Source: Phoronis ovalis
Lineage: Eukaryota > Phoronida > Phoronidae
Assembly: GCA_028565635.1 (NCBI GenBank)
Contig: JAOXYB010047580.1
Coordinates: forward strand, 1 to 12,121
DNA length: 12,121 bases
Direction of reading: 5' to 3'
The notes below the pieces were generated by a model that did no database searches, was not told the origin of the DNA, and saw only the letters and a program-made list of their open reading frames with translations. The first letter of the stretch is position 1. Every line of letters begins with the position of its first letter. Below, one piece after another: positions 1 through 7,300 of the stretch. The position numbers and the translations under genes are program-made.

Positions 1-60
1 TTTCACTGATTCGATGAATTTGTGAAAAGTTGATGCTGTAATTATCTCTTCTTTTTGCAG

Positions 61-124
61 ATTATCTTTAGACAATGTCATCACTTACCAACAGCAAACA
101 GTTTTCCACCGCCAAGTTGATTAG
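61..124 (+). CDS. Probable last coding exon of an upstream gene (partial)
   Basis: A good splice acceptor, a pyrimidine-rich run ending in TTTTTGCAG at 60, opens a short reading frame. Reading from 62, with one base carried over from the previous exon, it encodes LSLDNVITYQQQTVFHRQVD and stops at TAG 122-124. The other two frames stop earlier (TAG 66-68) or after 19 codons (TGA 118-120), and the chosen frame reads most like protein. An AATAAA about 300 bp downstream fits a 3' UTR and gene end. I do not recognise the protein and the rest of the gene lies outside the window. Twenty residues are too few to name a family, so both the exon and the frame are inferred. Confidence 0.4.
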
Positions 125-435
125 ACAACAAATCAAAGGAAAATTTGGAGACAGACATTGCACACAGAATATTGTGTATAATGAACTTTTGTAAATTTAG
201 TTATATTAGACATGAATATTTAACTTATTATCATTTTAGTTTGGAAAACATGTACATCTCCCAATAATGATGAGGATATAGAACAATGGATAACTCTCTC
301 CATATATTTATAATGTGTTGGGGAAAGGAGAAAAGAATTGTTAGAACGGTTATTTATTTTGCTATGTTGTTTGCATTGTTGTGTTAAATGACTGTTTTAA
401 AGGTCGGAGGCATGTTAACTGTATCGCTCAATAAA
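125..435 (+). terminator. Putative 3' UTR and poly(A) signal of the upstream gene
   Basis: AT-rich DNA without an open frame follows the TAG stop. A canonical AATAAA sits at 430-435, and T/GT-rich sequence follows from about 455 to 485 (TTTATTTTCTG, TTATTTGTCCC). This is the usual arrangement of a cleavage and polyadenylation site. It supports a plus-strand gene ending here, but AATAAA is frequent by chance in such AT-rich DNA. Confidence 0.4.
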
Positions 436-860
436 CATTATTTAAAAGTAAACACTTTATTTTCTGCATATCTTATTTGTCCCTTTTCAATCTTTAACTC
501 CAGATGGTTCAGTTAGATAGCTATTCCAATTTTATGTAACCCTCATTATTGCCCGTAATTTTACGGGTATCGGCTAGTTTTAAAATTAATTCACTATAAT
601 TATCTATAACACAAGAAGTAAGAGCCAGGACAAGGTTGTTTAATAAATTTGCCTTTTTTAAGGTTATATCCATACATTAAAAATATTCTTATATTGGTTT
701 GTGGATTTCGTTTTTCTTCTTTTACGAAAAAACCTGAATAGGTTGTGCTACATAAAAAACATATCTTTTGCTAAACAGTTTAGGCCGATCAAGTTCACAT
801 TGGGCTGTAATATACTCAAAAAGCCTAACAGAAATTTGAGTATTCTTTACATGAATAAAT
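436..860. other. Intergenic DNA with a small palindrome
   Basis: I see no gene here. An 87-codon open frame on the minus strand (722-985) has an AT-driven composition and no recognisable motif, so I do not call it. The only structure is a perfect 7-bp hairpin, CCCGTAA-TT-TTACGGG, at 552-567. It is GC-richer than its surroundings and may belong to a dispersed repeat. Confidence 0.4.
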
Positions 861-869
861 CTAGAATAC

Positions 870-1096
870 ACATGTGACGTGTACAGGTACTTATATATAT
901 TTGAATTGTTAAAACGTGTTTTGCAAAACAAACAGATATGTGTGACGTTATTCCTGATTAAATCATCACAAGATCGATTTCGCAATCACTATAATAATAT
1001 TAGGGAATGTAACACGGTTACCAGTCATTGAGTCATATACGACCTGCAGCAGGTGGCTGATCATCGCAAACAAGAAAACACATCACACGTTAAACG
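870..1096 (+). promoter_or_regulatory. Probable proximal promoter and 5' UTR of the monooxygenase gene
   Basis: This stretch lies directly before the ATG at 1097. It holds a consensus AP-1 site TGAGTCA (1029-1035), two TGACGT CRE-like half sites (875-880 and 943-948), a CAGGTG E-box inside the palindrome CCTGC-A-GCAGG (1043-1053 and just after), and a weak TATA-like CTATAATAAT around 989-998. An A at -3 of the ATG suits translation initiation. All these sites are short and none proves function. The transcription start is unknown, and a further non-coding 5' exon cannot be excluded. Confidence 0.35.
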
Positions 1097-1378
1097 ATGT
1101 TGAGATCCAAATTTCTCGCGTTTGTTTTTAGTGGAGTTTTAGCTGCAGTAGTTGGTTATGACACTAATTTGATAACAAGTGAAGTTTTCCCTCATCATGC
1201 AGTTTTAGTGCAAAATACTTATGAAGCTTTTTGGAAATATGATGATGAATATATGACGTTTGAAATCCATTGTGCTACCACCGGTTATGTTGGTTTCGGT
1301 CTATCTCCGAATGGTGGCATGCCTGGGTCTGACATTGTCATTGGTGGCGTGTCAGCTGATGGCACAAATTACTTTACT
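1097..1378 (+). CDS. MOXD1-like: Exon 1: signal peptide and start of DOMON domain (residues 1-94)
   Basis: The frame starts at ATG 1097 with A at -3. The first 20 residues (MLRSKFLAFVFSGVLAAVVG) have a basic start and hydrophobic core, a typical cleavable signal peptide. The DOMON part follows, with W46, the GYVGFGLSPNGGMPGSD stretch (63-79) and IVIGGV. The exon ends after TTTACT at a consensus donor GTAAGT (1379) in phase 0. Reading past it gives only 12 more codons before a stop, so the splice is clear. There is no extra N-terminal membrane anchor of the sort that precedes the DOMON domain in vertebrate DBH, which favours the MOXD1 type. Confidence 0.93.
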
Positions 1379-4300
1379 GTAAGTATTAATAAGCTAATTT
1401 TCACTTCAATTTTGTAAAACAAATCTTTGCATTATTTTGAAACACATGGGATTTGTCCTGTTATTCAATTTACTGGACACAATCGCATCTCAAAATCCGA
1501 TTTTCCCACGACAAAAGTTTTTTGTAATAAAATGGAATGTATACCTGCATCTCTCTAGTACTTTTGATTATGTCTGTAAATCTGTCTTCATTGGAATTGT
1601 TTTATTAATTATATATGGGGAACATTATGTGGGTATTTTTAAACTCATAGAATGAAAATAAGCATTTTTCTATTACCTTATTATTTGTACAAAGAACTTC
1701 TAGAAGCTACAATCGACCGTTGATATAGGTGAAGGGTCAGTTAGGAGCCAAAAGTGACCTACTGTTTAGTATGATTCACACAAAGGAAGCGCATTCGCAA
1801 TGCGGTTTATATGTTACCTATCTCCTACCTACAGACATCCGACCTATGTCGACGCTCGGTTGTAGCTCCTAGAAATGTTGGTGTTTACATTGTATAGCTC
1901 CTAGAAATGCCTAGGACCTACAATTGTCTTAACATTTCTAGCTAGAATTGTCTATGTCCTAGAAATGTGTGTTACGTATGTCTATTTCCTAGGAATGGGT
2001 TTTGTAGCTTCTACCTAGAATGTTCTAGGTCCTAGAAATCATCATATCTATCATCTAACGATTATTAGCCAAAAACCGCATTTTTTATTACTTTTTCACT
2101 TACTAGTACCTATACTGCGTTAAAAGTTATTGAAAATCGCTAAGAAATACAGTTTTTGATATTTTTCAGATATTTGGAAGTGTTTCGACTAAATTTCGAT
2201 TTTTTATGTTTTTAAAAATCAGATATCTCAAAAAAGAGAACCAAGTACGCGCAGATTAAAGTTCAAAGTTCATGGTAGTATATCCAACCCGCAAAATATA
2301 AAACATACGATATTTAATCTTTAGATTTCGGGTGCAACATGCCTAAATAAATTCTAAATTTTATAGTTTCTGAATATGACCTGAACCACTGCCACTTCCT
2401 CTACTTTAAAGGTGCGGTCACAAAAATACCGTCGGGATTGTTTGACTAAATTACGTGTATGTAACACCTTTTATGCTATATATATCATTATGAAATGGTA
2501 GTCTCTAACACAGAATATATACTGTTTACTATAAACTAGAAAAAGTCAAAAATTTGTTTTAAAATTAATAGTGCATATTATTATCAGATATATTGTTGCA
2601 TATAGGGATAGAAATTTATATAGGGATTTAAACTCAATTTTTAACAAAAAAGAATTTAAAAATACAACAAGGGTCTAAACTTAGACTAATGAAATGGTTA
2701 TAATTTTGTTTCAGGATAGACATGCAAGTTCTGAATCTGAACCCATAATGGATGCTCAGCAAGACTGGGAGTTGCTGTCTGCATCTCAAACCGACACCAA
2801 AACAGTACTTAAATTTAAGAGAAAGCTGGACACGTGTGACAGTAATGATATGGTTATAACGGTAAGTATATTTATCCCAGACATAGTGAACATTGACCCT
2901 TATGTACAGTAGGCGAAATAGGATTGTGTACACAATTTGTAATGCTAAAGCCGATTGTGAGGTCAATATATGGGACTCCATAAAACAATTTGTACAAAAC
3001 TTTAAAGGATTCTCAAAATAAATTTTATTTTAACTATCTACGAATTAATAACAGAATCATTTGAATAAATCTTGCCGTGTGTCAGCAAATACAGTACAAT
3101 TAATTAGTCAAGAAAAGTTACCAATTTTCGATAAAAAGATGTCACCATAATATATAAGTTATAATATATCATTTGTTTAAACAATTCTTTTAATGTCCAT
3201 GCAAGCCGTTCTGCATGTAAAACAACACAGTTTTTATTTTTCAACTCAGTTTAAATGTGTTGCCTACTAATATATAGCCTGAATGTTGCTTTCAACGACA
3301 TTGTTGCTATGGGAACATATCCTCATTGTTGTTAAATTAAGTATGTCTGTCTCTCTCTCTCCATAGATATCCACAAACTCGACTATTTATATAGTATAAT
3401 CTAGGATATATAAAACTCTAAGAGTTTTATATATCCTAGGTATAATTTGATGAACTACACAGAACAAACACACCAAACATAATACAGTACAAACAAAAAC
3501 GTTTGCTGTCTTTTTAGAGTGGTACTACTCGGCTGATATGGGCATATGGAACATCCGATAGTGTTCAATATCATGGAACAAAGAGACGAGGAACTAAAAG
3601 CGTTCAGTTAAAGGCAGTCCAACTTGATACTCCAATCATACCCAACGATATTATCAAATGGGATTTTTTGATGAATAATGTGAGTATGTAGAAAATATAA
3701 TTAATAAAGTAAAATTACATTTCAGTTGCAACTTTGTCCCAAGACGAGGTTTACAATTGCCGCGAATTGTTTATTGGTGCGACATTCCTTGTCAGGATTA
3801 CATGCTGTTTTAATCTCATTCCATATTTGATATCTGCTGCATTATATTCCAAACAGTTGTCTATTTATCTTTTCTGATGAATGTTGCAAAGCTCTTTTTG
3901 CCTAGCTAGACTTAAAGACATATCGATACTTTCCGCTGACCATTGTAAACGTTACATTGAACGTAATTGCTACTTAAAAATTAATGCGTGTATAAATTGT
4001 TAAAATTTAAATTTATCTAAACATTACAGACTGCCATTCCGTCTAAAAGAGACACAACTTACATGTGTAAAGCTTTTAGAGTACCAAAGTTGAATGGAAT
4101 CAAGCATCATGCCATAAAGGTATTCGCAGCAAAAATTAACATTGAATTAAGTTCCAGCATTCTGTAGATTGAAATAACAAGTGTTGTAAATAATATGCAC
4201 TGGAAGGATTCTTAACGTGGAATGTTACAACTGTCACTTCCTCCCCAACATTTCACATGACCAACAACAATACATGTGTTTTTATTTTGCGCATTCACAT

Positions 4301-7300
4301 TATAACCTAGGTTTTGTGCACACACTAATTCGTTACAGGATGCTTGTGTCACACTGTGTAATTCAAATAATGAATACATTTACAATGTAATATAATGTTG
4401 TATCCGGAAGTAATAGTGTTTTAATTATAATTGATTCAACCACAATTGAAATAAAAATATCTGCTAAATTTTGCCTTTTTTCCGTCACAGTATGAGCCAG
4501 TTATTCAAGTAGGAAACGAAGCTACCGTGCACCACATTATCGTTTACGGTTGTTACGATCAAGTCAATGACAGCTTTCACGGACAATCGCATAACTGTGA
4601 CTATATGCCAAGAGAATGGGCAGGTTGCAATGCCGCTCTGTTTGCTTGGGCTATTGGAGCCGGAGTAAGTGATCATGATTATTTTTCCGCGATTCACTAG
4701 TTCTGATACTTGTAAATAAGCACTCGATAAAGAGTGACGAAAGCAAGTACATTATGAATCATGGGTACGCACGAAAATTAAATTCTTTGTTAGAATGTGT
4801 AGTACTAAAAACAGTTTTACTGCATGCTTGTATATACTAAGGCTACTTGACCTGCGTGGCAAAATGTGACAATATTTTCCTTGCTTGAATTGTAATGTTT
4901 TTCTGACCGAATACATCACTTTTTCATTTGTTTCAATGTTTTCCTTCACAAAAATTAACATATCGTTTTAACTGTTTAATTTTTTGTTCAATATACATGT
5001 ATATACTCAAAGTATAACGCGGCGATGCTGTTTTCATCATTTCCCGCTACTTTGCAGGAGCAGTATTATCCTAACCATGCTGGATTTCTGTTTGGGGATG
5101 CAGATCAACCAACATTTTTTCGTATGGAAGTGCACTATGATAATCCGTCTTTCGTTCCAGGTACTTACTATAGGCAGCAAAAGCATAGATTATGTTTTCT
5201 CATTTTCAAATCATCGTAGGCTGGTACTGACAGCAGTTTATGAAAGCACGGTCCCAGTAAAGAACATTTTAGAAAATACACTATTTTTTTAATATTTTCA
5301 TGTAAGGTATATACCTCGCAGGTTTATTTATATGGCATATCTGGTTAGATCCGTTTTATACTACTAGAGAACAGGCAAATATATTGTAGTTTATCAGTCT
5401 GAATTAAACCATTCGTCAACCCGTTAGTGTTTCGCACCTCTTTCTTAACGGGTGGATTTATTCAGACTGAGGCGTGGGTCATACTTATTAAACTAGAATC
5501 CTTATATATTTATTTAATAATTTTTCCCTTTAGGAATGACCGATTCGTCAGGAATACGAGTCACTTTAACACCAACTCTACGTCAATACGACGCAGGTTT
5601 GCTTACCATGGGACAACTTGTTACTCGTTTTCAAGCTATTCCACCGGGTGCCGAGTCCTTTACATCCTACGGTTACTGTTATGGGCAATGTCTAAGCCAG
5701 GTACATATGGAAACTAATAACAGCTAAGCTTTGTTAGGAATATCCAACAACGGAAAAATCTACAAACGCAACAATAATTAACTCACATACCTACTGAATT
5801 TACCTGTAAATTTACGAAGTTATACAATTTAGTTAAATGTCAAAATTAGTTAGTTGTATGTGAGACCATCAAAAACAAATGTATTCAGTTAATATGGAAG
5901 TCAGTTATATAATGCTACAGGGAGCCGACAACAAATATTAAATGAGATTTGTATAGAGTGGATATTTTCACATTACATTAAACATGCTGCTTAGTAGTTA
6001 TCAACAAGACATAATTTATTTTATTCAAATTTGTTTGCAGTTTCTTCTGGTGAATAACTTTATCCAAAAATGCAAATTTACATATATTGAGAGCAATCAA
6101 ACAGTGTCCTATTATTCCCGTGGCACCTTTACCTGAAACAACACATGATTAGCCAGCAAGTGACTCTCATATTAATTATATATATATCAACAATTTATTA
6201 GAAGAGAAGTCTGAGACTAATAAAGCGAGAAAGTGTTCGGGATCCAAGTTTGTCATTTTAGAAAAAAATATCTTTTATAACATCGTAAGTCATGAAGCAG
6301 TTAAATTTATCCACTGCCGATGCATAAAGAAACATAGCATAATCACTTATAAATTATAATTTGATATTTTCCATATCGTTTCATGTTTTAAATCTTTTCA
6401 GGCATTGGTTAACCATACGGCCGGTATAAAAATAGTTTCATCATTCCTGCACTCTCATTTGCTTGGTAAGTCTCTTCGGTTACGTCATATCCGTAATGGT
6501 GTGGAGCTTCCAGTTATTGATAGAGACGAAACTTACGATTTTAACTTTCAAGAATCAAGAATGTTACCTAATGAAGTTACGTTGTTACCTGGAGATGACA
6601 TGATTCTTGAATGTGACTATGATTCAACAGTTAGATCCAACATGACTTGGGTAAGATTCATGTAATTATAATATATTTGTCAAATAGGACACTCATTCTT
6701 GTGACAGTTTCATGTCTTAATTTCTTGTGGAATAAGTCCCTTTGTATATACTTCTGATTACATTGGTTTTTGTGTAAGAACCTTAATTAGTATCGTTAAA
6801 GTTAACAGAGTGCCACTAACATGACAGAAGTTTTCATTTTAATAGATATATCTTAGCGGAATAAATTCCAACAAGTTAATACTATCAAAATTGCTTAATA
6901 ATTTATTTTGAAGTTATTTAAGCATTTCTGTGTGAATTTACGATTATAAACTATAGTTGCCCAATATGGCATAAGGATACAATTAATTTTCCCATCCACC
7001 TCAATAGTAAATAGACTAACTCTTCGCGGAAAATTCTGTTCAGTCACAAATAAAGATAATCATGTCTTATGCCTGCTCCCGATTTTTCGTGCAGTCTTAA
7101 CCAATTAACTTTTTTGTGAACTCTAAACACAGACCACGAGGTGGAATTAGCTAAAAATACACTCAAAACTGAGTTATACCTTCTAGGCCTGGATATAATC
7201 CCCTCAATTTTGATAAAAAATAACAATTTTAAATTGCTCGAAATTAAAGCTACTTTCAAATAGAAATATTCATATAGCTTCCCAGGGGCAAAAACAAAAA

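Noticed and set aside
722-985. 87-codon minus-strand open frame upstream of the gene
   Set aside because: AT-driven residue mix, no motif, no splice or start context that favours it, and it overlaps the probable promoter.
1437-1655. 72-codon open frame in intron 1
   Set aside because: Lies fully within a well-defined intron and is rich in I, F, L and Y from AT-rich DNA; no domain is recognised.
2634-2981. 115-codon minus-strand open frame across exon 2
   Set aside because: Antisense to exon 2, whose plus-strand frame clearly encodes the DOMON domain.
4984-5292. 102-codon plus-strand frame overlapping exon 6
   Set aside because: It is in another frame from the homologous MEVHYDNP sequence, so it is a shadow of exon 6.
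5427-5717. 96-codon plus-strand frame overlapping exon 7
   Set aside because: A shadow frame; the real frame gives DSSGIRV and LRQYDAG.
7044-7259. 71-codon minus-strand open frame in intron 8
   Set aside because: No recognisable motif and no supporting splice or poly(A) signals; consistent with chance.
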